Below, in pieces: positions 6,599-14,680 of a stretch of DNA of 16,741 nt (the first letter of the stretch is position 1; the number at the start of each line of letters is the position of its first letter). Source of the DNA: an uncultured Spirochaetaceae bacterium (GTDB lineage: Bacteria > Spirochaetota > Spirochaetia > Sphaerochaetales > Sphaerochaetaceae). A program made the position numbers and the translations under genes. The notes beneath the pieces were generated by a model. It was not told the DNA's origin. It did not search any database and worked only from the letters and a program-made list of their open reading frames with translations. The stretch lies in NCBI GenBank assembly GCA_947630635.1, contig CANRIJ010000016.1:1-16741 (forward strand). Reading direction: 5' to 3'.

Positions 6599-7227
6599 TC
6601 AATGCCATAAATGGCGCTGCCATTGAAATAGCAAATGATTCCATTACAGTGCTTACTCTCTCTGGAGTCGAGTATTCAATAGAGATTAGCCAAAGAACCA
6701 GAGACAAATTCCTAAATCTATCAAAAGAAGAGAGAGAGTCAGTGAGGGTCTTTACTGTTCTTCAGCATAGAGAGGACTCCATGACGCTCTTTGGCTTTTA
6801 TGACAAAGAAGAGCGCTACATATTCAATGAGCTCCAGACTGTTCCGGGAATTGCTGCGCGAGGCGCACTTAAAATACTTTCGGGAATATCCATTGAGGAC
6901 TTGATGATTGCACTGGATAGGCAGGATGTCAAAACATTGGCAAAGGTTCCTGGAATTGGAGCAAAGACTGCCCAAAAGCTTATACTCCAGCTTAGAAACG
7001 AACTCGTTCTTGACCTTGATCAGCTTGACGATAAAGAGGCCAAGCTCTCACCTAAAGATGAGTTAAAGGATCTTGCTTCTTCATTTATTGAGCTTGGATA
7101 CGACAGAAGACTTGTCCAAAGAGAGCTGAATACTATTTTAGAAGAGCATAAAGTTGAGCTTGAGGGTCTTTCTCAGAAGAAGAAAGAAGAGAAAATACTA
7201 CCACTTTTGATTAAGAGGCTTAGCTGA
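6595..7227 (+). CDS. ruvA: Holliday junction DNA helicase subunit RuvA
   Basis: RuvA binds the four-way junction as a tetramer and loads the RuvB motor. The 210-residue product has the three expected parts. An N-terminal OB-like domain covers about residues 1-65 and ends in HREDSMTLFGF. A double helix-hairpin-helix region has VPGIAARGALKIL (about 83-95) and VPGIGAKTAQKLILQLRNEL (about 118-137). A C-terminal domain III (about 153-210) follows an acidic linker and would touch RuvB. It starts inside the ruvC stop (ATGA overlap), and its TGA shares one base with the ruvB ATG, so ruvC, ruvA and ruvB are translationally coupled. Confidence 0.96.
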   Translation: MINAINGAAIEIANDSITVLTLSGVEYSIEISQRTRDKFLNLSKEERESVRVFTVLQHREDSMTLFGFYDKEERYIFNELQTVPGIAARGALKILSGISIEDLMIALDRQDVKTLAKVPGIGAKTAQKLILQLRNELVLDLDQLDDKEAKLSPKDELKDLASSFIELGYDRRLVQRELNTILEEHKVELEGLSQKKKEEKILPLLIKRLS

Positions 7228-8273
7228 TGATAATCGAGTCCGAAGATTTTGATGAGAGTGCAGAACTCAGGGCAGTTGAGCCTAAATTCAATGAAGAGGA
7301 CAATCAGCAGGAGAATATTCTTCGTCCTCGCTATTTAAGGGATTTTCAGGGACAGAGCGAATTAAAAGAGAATCTCGAGATCTATATCAAGGCTGCTAAA
7401 GCGAGAGGCGAGGCGCTGGATCATATATTCTTTCAGGGACCTCCGGGACTTGGAAAAACGACTCTTGCCACAATAATCGCTAATGAAATGGGCGCCGAGA
7501 TTAGGCTTACAAGCGCAACGGCTCTGGAGAAACCGAAAGACCTTGTTGGAATTCTCACAAACCTTACCAGGGGGTCTATTCTTTTTATAGATGAGATTCA
7601 CGGTCTTAAGAAAACCATGGAAGAGACTCTCTATATTGCCATGGAAGACTTTGAGATAGACTGGGTCATCGGGCAGGGTCCTGCTGCAAGGACAATGCGA
7701 ATAAATCTTGAGCCCTTCACCCTTATCGGCGCAACAACAAGGGCAGGAGCTGTTTCAAAGCCGCTAGAGAATAGATTTGGCATTCCTTTGAAAATCGATC
7801 TCTATAGTCCTGATGAGCTTGGTCTGATAATCAAGAGATCAAGCAAGATACTCAATACCAAAATAACCAGTAAAGCAGTTGAGCTCATTGCAGAGAGCTC
7901 GAGGGGAACGCCCCGTATAGCAAATAGGCTTCTTAGAAGAATTAGGGATATATCAGAGGTTGAGGGAAGTGGGGACATCGATGAGAAGATGGCCAGAGAG
8001 GGACTTAAGAGACTCGGAATAGACGAGAATGGCCTTGATAAGACTGACAGAATGATTCTTAAGACAATAATTGATGTATATAATGGCGGTCCTGTTGGAC
8101 TTGAGGCTCTTGCTGCATCTTTAAATGACGATGCGGCAACACTTGAGGTATATTACGAGCCGTTTTTGATGAGGCAGGGATATTTAAAGCGAACAAGCCG
8201 TGGACGTTGTGTAACAAATAAGGCCTATGAGGTCTTAGGAAGGAAAAATGCTGACCAAGGACTTCTATTTTGA
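7227..8273 (+). CDS. ruvB: Holliday junction branch-migration ATPase RuvB
   Basis: AAA+ motor that drives branch migration of Holliday junctions with RuvA. In the 348-residue product, Walker A is GPPGLGKTTL (from residue 71, Lys77). Walker B is LFIDEIHGL, where most RuvB proteins have DEIHRL. Sensor 1 is LIGATTRAG, the arginine-finger region is PLENRFGIP, and sensor 2 is SRGTPRIANRLLRRIRD. A C-terminal winged-helix domain reads GGPVGLEALAASL to YLKRTSRGR. The first 30 residues are an acidic extension before the usual LRP start. The last 26 nt overlap queA. Confidence 0.96.
   Translation: MIIESEDFDESAELRAVEPKFNEEDNQQENILRPRYLRDFQGQSELKENLEIYIKAAKARGEALDHIFFQGPPGLGKTTLATIIANEMGAEIRLTSATALEKPKDLVGILTNLTRGSILFIDEIHGLKKTMEETLYIAMEDFEIDWVIGQGPAARTMRINLEPFTLIGATTRAGAVSKPLENRFGIPLKIDLYSPDELGLIIKRSSKILNTKITSKAVELIAESSRGTPRIANRLLRRIRDISEVEGSGDIDEKMAREGLKRLGIDENGLDKTDRMILKTIIDVYNGGPVGLEALAASLNDDAATLEVYYEPFLMRQGYLKRTSRGRCVTNKAYEVLGRKNADQGLLF
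8237..8244 (+). promoter_or_regulatory. Ribosome-binding site of queA inside ruvB
   Basis: A tandem AGGAAGGA within the ruvB coding sequence lies 3 nt before the queA ATG at 8248. It supports that start despite the 26-nt overlap with ruvB. Confidence 0.6.
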
Positions 8274-9282
8274 CCTGCCAGAAGAGCTTATTGCCCAAGA
8301 GCCTCGAGAGCGAGATGGAAAAGACAGACTTCTGTACTTAAATAAGCTTACAGGAAAGTTCTCTGATGATACATTTGAGTCTATCTTGGATCACGTAGAG
8401 GAAGAGACTGTCTTTGTTGTCAATGACTCGAAGGTCAGAAAGGCGCGTCTCTTTGCCAAAAGCGAGAGTGGTGCAGAGGTTGAGTTTCTTTTCCTAAGAA
8501 GAATCAGCGACGATGAATGGGAGTGCTCAGCTAAAAGAAGCAAGAGACAGCATGTTGGAAAAAGGTATTATTTTCCCTCTGGCGTTGAAGCAGTAATAAC
8601 CGCAGAGAGCGACAGTGGAATCAAGATTCTGAAATTCGACTCTGATTTGAAAGAGGAGTACTTTCAGGAAAATGGCCATGTCCCCCTTCCTCCCTATATA
8701 AAGCGAGAGGACAATTTCAAAGACGATAAGTGGTATCAGACTGTCTATGCAAAGAATATGGGCTCAGTTGCAGCCCCGACTGCCGGACTCCATTTCACTG
8801 ATGAGCTTCTCACTAGGATAGAGAGCCGCTTTGAGTTATATAGAGTCACGCTTCACGTTGGAATGGGAACATTTCTTCCTGTGAGAAGCGTTAATATTGA
8901 AGATCACAAAATGCATTCAGAGAGCTTCTACATAGATCCAGAGACTATGGATAGCCTAAATAGGGCAAAGAGAGACAAAAGGCGCATACTTGCTGTTGGC
9001 ACTACTTCTATGAGGACATTAGAGAGCTCATCTGATGAGAGCGGAAGACTAATAAGGTCATCCGGATCTACCGATATCTTCATAAAGCCAGGCTACAGAT
9101 TCAAATTCGTCGATGATCTAATTACGAATTTCCATACACCAGAGTCGACTCTATTGATGCTTGTCTCTGCCATGACGGGAAAAGAGAGCATTTTAAGTGC
9201 ATATCGCCATGCAATAGAAAATGGATATAGATTCTTCAGCTATGGAGATGCGATGTTTATAAATGGATATTATCCAGAGTAG
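8248..9282 (+). CDS. queA: S-adenosylmethionine:tRNA ribosyltransferase-isomerase QueA
   Basis: QueA transfers and rearranges the ribosyl group of S-adenosylmethionine onto 7-aminomethyl-7-deazaguanine in tRNA, giving epoxyqueuosine at the wobble position of GUN anticodons. The 344-residue product, full family length, has FDLPEELIAQEP at the start, VNDSKVRKARLF, PPYIKRED, the SVAAPTAGLHFT block, LHVGMGTFLPV, HKMHSE and AVGTTSMRTLES. It is the last gene of the ruv operon, starting 26 nt inside ruvB. Pairing of queA with ruvAB is common in bacteria. Its 3' end overlaps the tmk 3' end by 26 nt on the opposite strand, with no terminator visible between them. Confidence 0.96.
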   Translation: MLTKDFYFDLPEELIAQEPRERDGKDRLLYLNKLTGKFSDDTFESILDHVEEETVFVVNDSKVRKARLFAKSESGAEVEFLFLRRISDDEWECSAKRSKRQHVGKRYYFPSGVEAVITAESDSGIKILKFDSDLKEEYFQENGHVPLPPYIKREDNFKDDKWYQTVYAKNMGSVAAPTAGLHFTDELLTRIESRFELYRVTLHVGMGTFLPVRSVNIEDHKMHSESFYIDPETMDSLNRAKRDKRRILAVGTTSMRTLESSSDESGRLIRSSGSTDIFIKPGYRFKFVDDLITNFHTPESTLLMLVSAMTGKESILSAYRHAIENGYRFFSYGDAMFINGYYPE

Positions 9283-9874
9283 CCTCTAAGGCTATTTTCG
9301 CTATCTCATCAATCGAGAGCCTTCCATCTATTGTGAAGAGCTTTACGCCTCTATCAAGGCTATTGAGTTTCTTCTGGTAGTTTTCGCTTACTCTTCTGAG
9401 AAAATCCTCTTTTTCGAATATCTCCTTTTTCTCGCCTCGCCTGTCTATTCGCTTTATGCACTCTTCAAGTGGTGTATCAATATAAAAGAGTATCTCTGGC
9501 TGGGGAAAATCATTTAGCCTCTCGGCCTCCTCATATGAGACTGTTGCGCCTTGATAGGCAATAGAAGAGTAGAGATATCTATCTGATATGACAATTTTGC
9601 CCTCCTCAAGCTTCTTTACCACACCGTCTTTTCCAAAGAGATGATCTTCTCTGTCGGCTGCATATAAAAGCATTAGCGACCTAGCGGTTGTTGAACACTT
9701 GCCGCTTAGATAAGTATCTCTGATAAGACATCCGATTGGAGAGCTAGTCGGCTCGAATGTTCTATATGTATTTATGTCTCTGTCTAATAGTCTTTTTTCA
9801 AGCTCTTTTGCCTGACTGGTGGTTCCAGCCCCGTCTAAGCCCTCAAATACTATGAAGTTCTCTAAGATATTCAT
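9257..9874 (-). CDS. tmk: Thymidylate kinase
   Basis: Tmk phosphorylates dTMP to dTDP in dTTP synthesis. The 205-residue product has the family layout: FIVFEGLDGAGTTSQ P-loop (residues 7-21), EPTSSPIG, the ISDRYLYSSIAYQG segment (DRY motif) and a lid RIDRRGEKKEIFEKEDF. The Walker-A lysine is replaced by Thr18 (G12-LDGA-G17-T18-T19). The codon is ACC, two changes away from a lysine codon, so a single sequencing error does not explain it. All other motifs are intact. The SD GGAG (complement of 9880-9883) lies 5 nt before the ATG. The gene converges on queA with a 26-nt overlap and diverges from tamB across a 75-nt gap, in which I found only weak promoter-like matches. Confidence 0.93.
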   Translation of the reverse strand: MNILENFIVFEGLDGAGTTSQAKELEKRLLDRDINTYRTFEPTSSPIGCLIRDTYLSGKCSTTARSLMLLYAADREDHLFGKDGVVKKLEEGKIVISDRYLYSSIAYQGATVSYEEAERLNDFPQPEILFYIDTPLEECIKRIDRRGEKKEIFEKEDFLRRVSENYQKKLNSLDRGVKLFTIDGRLSIDEIAKIALEATLDNIHL

Positions 9875-9949
9875 TTTATCTCCAATTAAAATAGTCGCTT
9901 TATTATGCTATTCTTCATATTGAAAATAAATACTGGCACTTAGGCAACT

Positions 9950-12900
9950 ATGAGATATCATACAAGGCTATCGACACTTTTAATATCTGTTATCGTTGTT
10001 CTTATCTTTGCCTTTGTATCTATATCAGTGATTGTTGCCCTGAGTCAGACAAGCCCCACACTTCTCATAGCAAACTTTATTTTCTCATCTCTTAAGACAA
10101 GAAATTCAGACTTTTCGATATCGTTCTCGTCTATAGAGAGAAACCTTAGAGATAGGATCTATGTCAATGATTTTCAAATAGCCTACAAGGGAGAGATGCT
10201 TTTGTCTCTTGAGAAAATAACCATCAACAGGGGATTCTTCTCGCTTTTGGCATATTTTTTCAATCATAGGGGAATCATTAGAATTGAAGCGAACTCGGGC
10301 TTTATCAATATTCCCTCTTCATTCTTTCAAACCGAAGAGAAAGTAAGCCTTGAGTCTTCTCAAGATGCAATTGGCTCTATATTCGATAGGGTCTTTTCAA
10401 TAAATCCTCCGCGATTTCTCTCATCATGGGGCTTGGCTTTGGATGTCAGCGATTTGGATCTTATTATCGGTGACGGACTTCAAATAGATGATATAACTCT
10501 CAATGGCTACTGGAATCATGGACCTGAAGGAATGATTTTGACTGCTGAGATTCCTATAATCGAATATAGGAATAATTCAGGCGTTCTTGATGCCGATAAT
10601 ATTATAGTCAGCATTCGCGAGGAAGAGGGCCTTACACTTTCTCTCTCTCTTTCAAGGGCACATCTCTCTAGTGAGGATTCAAATGCAGAGCTTACGACTT
10701 TCCTTGCACAGACAGTAATTGATGATATTTCCTCAATAACTCTCTCCGAGCTTCCTCTCAATGTCGTCTATGATTCGTTTGAGGGAAATATCAGAGATAT
10801 TTTCATCAAGACAGGTCCTATGATCCTCCATGAGGAGTCTATGGTTGGAAGCCTAGTTGTTGACAAAATCGATTTTGTCTCAGATGAGATAGAGGGAGAA
10901 ATTGATTCTCTCTCTGTTTCTACAGATGGCTTTGACGAGTTTGATTACAAGCTGGATGGCATCTATTTTGAGAATGGCGCTGTAAGTCTTATTGATTCTG
11001 ACTTGATTTACGGCAGCTACATAATTGGAGATGGCAATTTCGAGCTTGATATCCCTCGTCTTGAGAGCGATATAATAAGAGAGCTTACCCAAGAGCTCTA
11101 TGGCAAAGCCATAATAACTGATTTCAATTTCGCTTTTTCCCATAAAGAAGACCTTTCATTCAGCTCAAAGGGAAATATCGATGCACTCTCTCTTGATCCG
11201 CTCCTGTCTGACTTGAAGATTAGCGAAGACATCTCATTTGAATTTAAAAACAATGCGATTGAGAGCGCCAAGATAAAAATATTCTCACGAGAAGACGACC
11301 CAAATGGAATCGATATAGAGCTCTCTGCGTCCAGAGATGGAATAGGGGGAGAATTCAAAGTCGATAGGCTATCTCTTGAGGGTCTCTTCTCAGAGAGAAT
11401 CTTCATCGATTTCGATTTGAGCGAATTCAGACTCAATCCATATAGGCCTATTATCAATATTTTTGCCCCATGGCTCTCATCTTATATTTCAGAGAGCACA
11501 TATATAAATGGATCAGTGATGATAGATCTCAACCGGAATGAGGATTCCATAATCCACTACACAGGTCCATTTGATATCAATCTCTCTATTGAGCAAATAA
11601 GATTTAATGATTTCTCATTTGATTTAAGTCTTTCATCATCAGGCTTCTTTGAGAAGGATATAATCGAAGTCTCTTCATTAAATATAGAAACCAGTCCAGT
11701 TGGAATTGCCTTTAATGGCAGTGTTGAATATAGAAGTCTGCTTCCTTCAGGTCATTTCTCAGTCTATTCTCCCCGAACACAATCAGAATACCTTATTGCA
11801 GACTTGAATCTTCAGTCCGATGGAATCTATGGCTTTATGGCAACTGCTCCGCACTTTACAGATACATTTATCAGGGGAATAGTCGATTTCACTAACGATG
11901 GAATAGTATCCAGCGTCTCAACGCTATCACTCTTCTCAAATCTCTATCCGTTCTCTCTCATTGTCGATTTAGAGAGAAAAAACATATCTGTTAACCACGA
12001 GAATTTCCAATTAATTGCCGATTATATGGAAACTCTTTCGATTAATGCGATATTTGACTCTCTTAGTCTGATTAATGAGACGGCTGAAGTCACTCCATCC
12101 TCTATAGAGGGAGAGGTGAATTTCGATTTTGACTTCAAGAATCAGAGATACCAACTAGATGTGCCTGAGCTGAGGATGAATAAGCTTACGCATATTCCTT
12201 ACTCTCCGACTCTGATTTTGTCATTAAGCGGAGACAATAATGAAATAAATCTTAGTGATATCGCATTATATTATGATGGTCTGCCCTCATTGAGAGGCTC
12301 CTCATTGATATCATTTGCAGATAATTCCTTCTCGCTTTATCTGCATTCAGAGGATTTTAGCGAGGAGTACCTTGCATCGATAATTAAGGAGGGGGATTCA
12401 TATACATCGGTTCTCAAATTCTCAAATATGCTTCTTGATCGTGTGGGACTTGAGGATATGAGAGGAGATCTTCTTCTCTCTGGAAGTGCAAATAGGCTTG
12501 AGGAGTTCGATTTCTCGGGAGATTTTACTGCAGAAAGCCTCGATCCCACAGACAATAGGGTAATAACTGCCGAACTAGCACTCAATGAGAGCCTATTTGA
12601 GATGAGAAATATTCGCTATACTCACAATAAGACTAGTTTCTCTTCGCCATATTTGGGCTTCTCAAGTAAGAGCGGAGAATTTAGACTGGACGATCTTTTT
12701 ATAGCATTGGCATTTGAGGGCAATGACAGAGACCATCTGATTTCGCTTCTATTCTCACTCAGTGGAAGAACTGATAAGAAGAATACTCTTTTCCAGGGTA
12801 TATCTAACCTAATCACCACAAAAGGGGAGTCGGTTGCTATCCAAGGCGTTCTGGAGAATCTCAATATTGACGATGTTCTTATTACTCCTAAAAGATCTTT

Positions 12901-14545
12901 CACTGCTCAGATGAAAAACGGAACTCTTACATTTTTCGGAGATCTTCTCTACGGTACGTTCACACCGGAGAGAAGCTTTGTGGATCTTTCAGTGAACCTC
13001 TCTCCAGTTGCCGAGTTCTCACTCTCTGGCAGCTACCAAAAGGAGAATTTCGCTCTCTTCTTGGACATTGATAGCGTAAATCTTCTATTTGTCGATTTCT
13101 CGATGAAATCTCCTCTTGTTCAATTCGATCCCAATTTCTCAATAAAGGGAAATGTGACTATAACAAGAGAGAACGACGCCTTCTCGCTATATGGACAGCT
13201 TGGTGCAGAGACTGCAGAGTTTGAGGTTTTCTATCTGCCTAATCAGAAGATAATACTTCATAATCCTACTTTCTTGGCTTGGGGAACAGATATAACGAGC
13301 GTGCTTTGCGATGCAACTGTGCTGAATCTTAATACCTATGAGAGAACACCTGGAAAGATATCGCTCGGTCTCTATTTCAACGATAATCTCTCTTTCAGCT
13401 CATGGGACCTGGAAGTCTATATCGATGACGGAAATGAGATTGATTTCAGACTTCCTGCAGTGACATCGAATATAGACATAATAGGAAAGGTCTCAGGTTT
13501 TTACAGAATTGAGGGCAATATCGAATATATCAAGAATACTGGCATTGTCACCGTCGATAATACAACTCTCTCAATTGGAATGAGAGAGCTGCCTGAGTGG
13601 TGGAAGGGCGGAATACCCGCTGAAATCGATTTTGAGATTCTCCTGAGAGAAAACGCAGAGTTCGTATTTCCACTGGGTCCAAACCCTATTCTTGTTGCAA
13701 ATATCCAGGACAATACCAGAGTCCACTATGACTATGTACCAGGGCGAGGGATGAATCTCACTGGAGATATAAACCTAAGATCCGGAGAGATCTATTATTT
13801 CCAGAAATACTTCTATATCACTGAGGGCTCACTTGTCTTCAGAAGCTCTAGCGAGGGTTTCAATCCAGTATTGAACCTAAGGGCACGACTTAGGGATTTT
13901 GATTCTAACGGAGACCCAGTTGATATTTACCTGGTCTTAAGAGATGCCACATTGGATAATATATCGCCTACATTTGAGAGTACTCCGAGTTTAGAGCAGA
14001 ATGAGATTCTTAGCATACTTGGACAGGCGATTCTTCCTACATCTGCATATGGAGAAGATGCAGTGAGAACCGTTGTCTCAGCAGCGACTGCCTCAATAGA
14101 TATCCTCTCTAGATTTGGAATAATAAATCCAATGGACACGGGTCTCTCTTCTACTATAAGAAACTCGCTCTTCTTGGATACCTTCTCGCTTCATAGCAAT
14201 ATTCTCATGAATATTCTCACTGATACTGTCTCTTTGATGGGAATTGAGTTCTATTCGCCATATACGCCACTTGCACGATACCTTGATGGCACAACTCTCT
14301 TTATGGGCAAATATCTGACTCAGAATCTCTATTTCCAGGCAATGCTGCACCTATCTGCAGAAAGAACATGGAACCAAAATAGATTCAGCTTTATAGCCTC
14401 TGACCTTGTGCTTGATACCGAGCTCTCCATTGAATGGAATAATCCGATGTTTACAGCTATTTTCTTTACGCAGCCAGTTAATCTCACCGCATTCTCACTC
14501 ATCGATGGATTTGGCTTCACTCTTATGAAGAGAATGGTATTCTGA
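9950..14545 (+). CDS. tamB: TamB-family outer-membrane biogenesis protein (DUF490)
   Basis: A 1531-residue protein anchored by one N-terminal hydrophobic segment (about residues 7-31), with the remainder in the periplasm. The body is a long run of alternating hydrophobic/polar beta strands with many Ser, Asp, Leu and Ile and few lysines, as expected of the TamB groove-shaped beta structure thought to move phospholipid or assist beta-barrel insertion. The C-terminal DUF490 domain shows RLRDFDSNGDPVDIYLVLRDATLDNISPTFESTPSLEQ-type features (an exposed beta region followed by the LEQNEILSILGQ helix), and the protein ends in Phe, like many barrel-associated proteins. It is larger than E. coli TamB (about 1260 residues). 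No tamA is present; bamA lies 135 nt downstream. In Borrelia, TamB has been shown to interact with BamA. SD TTAGG lies 5 nt before the ATG. Confidence 0.9.
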   Translation: MRYHTRLSTLLISVIVVLIFAFVSISVIVALSQTSPTLLIANFIFSSLKTRNSDFSISFSSIERNLRDRIYVNDFQIAYKGEMLLSLEKITINRGFFSLLAYFFNHRGIIRIEANSGFINIPSSFFQTEEKVSLESSQDAIGSIFDRVFSINPPRFLSSWGLALDVSDLDLIIGDGLQIDDITLNGYWNHGPEGMILTAEIPIIEYRNNSGVLDADNIIVSIREEEGLTLSLSLSRAHLSSEDSNAELTTFLAQTVIDDISSITLSELPLNVVYDSFEGNIRDIFIKTGPMILHEESMVGSLVVDKIDFVSDEIEGEIDSLSVSTDGFDEFDYKLDGIYFENGAVSLIDSDLIYGSYIIGDGNFELDIPRLESDIIRELTQELYGKAIITDFNFAFSHKEDLSFSSKGNIDALSLDPLLSDLKISEDISFEFKNNAIESAKIKIFSREDDPNGIDIELSASRDGIGGEFKVDRLSLEGLFSERIFIDFDLSEFRLNPYRPIINIFAPWLSSYISESTYINGSVMIDLNRNEDSIIHYTGPFDINLSIEQIRFNDFSFDLSLSSSGFFEKDIIEVSSLNIETSPVGIAFNGSVEYRSLLPSGHFSVYSPRTQSEYLIADLNLQSDGIYGFMATAPHFTDTFIRGIVDFTNDGIVSSVSTLSLFSNLYPFSLIVDLERKNISVNHENFQLIADYMETLSINAIFDSLSLINETAEVTPSSIEGEVNFDFDFKNQRYQLDVPELRMNKLTHIPYSPTLILSLSGDNNEINLSDIALYYDGLPSLRGSSLISFADNSFSLYLHSEDFSEEYLASIIKEGDSYTSVLKFSNMLLDRVGLEDMRGDLLLSGSANRLEEFDFSGDFTAESLDPTDNRVITAELALNESLFEMRNIRYTHNKTSFSSPYLGFSSKSGEFRLDDLFIALAFEGNDRDHLISLLFSLSGRTDKKNTLFQGISNLITTKGESVAIQGVLENLNIDDVLITPKRSFTAQMKNGTLTFFGDLLYGTFTPERSFVDLSVNLSPVAEFSLSGSYQKENFALFLDIDSVNLLFVDFSMKSPLVQFDPNFSIKGNVTITRENDAFSLYGQLGAETAEFEVFYLPNQKIILHNPTFLAWGTDITSVLCDATVLNLNTYERTPGKISLGLYFNDNLSFSSWDLEVYIDDGNEIDFRLPAVTSNIDIIGKVSGFYRIEGNIEYIKNTGIVTVDNTTLSIGMRELPEWWKGGIPAEIDFEILLRENAEFVFPLGPNPILVANIQDNTRVHYDYVPGRGMNLTGDINLRSGEIYYFQKYFYITEGSLVFRSSSEGFNPVLNLRARLRDFDSNGDPVDIYLVLRDATLDNISPTFESTPSLEQNEILSILGQAILPTSAYGEDAVRTVVSAATASIDILSRFGIINPMDTGLSSTIRNSLFLDTFSLHSNILMNILTDTVSLMGIEFYSPYTPLARYLDGTTLFMGKYLTQNLYFQAMLHLSAERTWNQNRFSFIASDLVLDTELSIEWNNPMFTAIFFTQPVNLTAFSLIDGFGFTLMKRMVF

Positions 14546-14654
14546 GAAACTACATAGAAAATACCCAAAAAGAAACAAATTTCTATCCTATAAACAATTA
14601 AGAGTGTATTAAGTTAATTTGCATTTTAATCTCGTTTGTAAAGCAAAATGGTTT

Positions 14655-14660
14655 TATGAT
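14655..14660 (+). promoter_or_regulatory. Possible -10 element of bamA
   Basis: TATGAT (five of six matches to TATAAT) in the 135-nt tamB-bamA gap would start transcription near 14667, just before the SD GAGG (14672-14675). No good -35 lies at the right spacing (TTGTAA is too close), so this is weak. The rest of 14546-14680 is AT-rich, with no convincing terminator. Read-through from tamB is likely as well. Confidence 0.25.
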
Positions 14661-14680
14661 AGGATTTCACTGAGGTTTCG

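Noticed and set aside
11098..11457. Minus-strand frame of 119 codons inside tamB
   Set aside because: Shadow of the tamB frame, with serine-rich low-complexity translation and no SD; other antisense frames in tamB are of the same kind.
14571..14584. Hairpin AGAAA-TTTCT after tamB as a terminator
   Set aside because: A five-pair, almost GC-free stem with no T-tract behind it.
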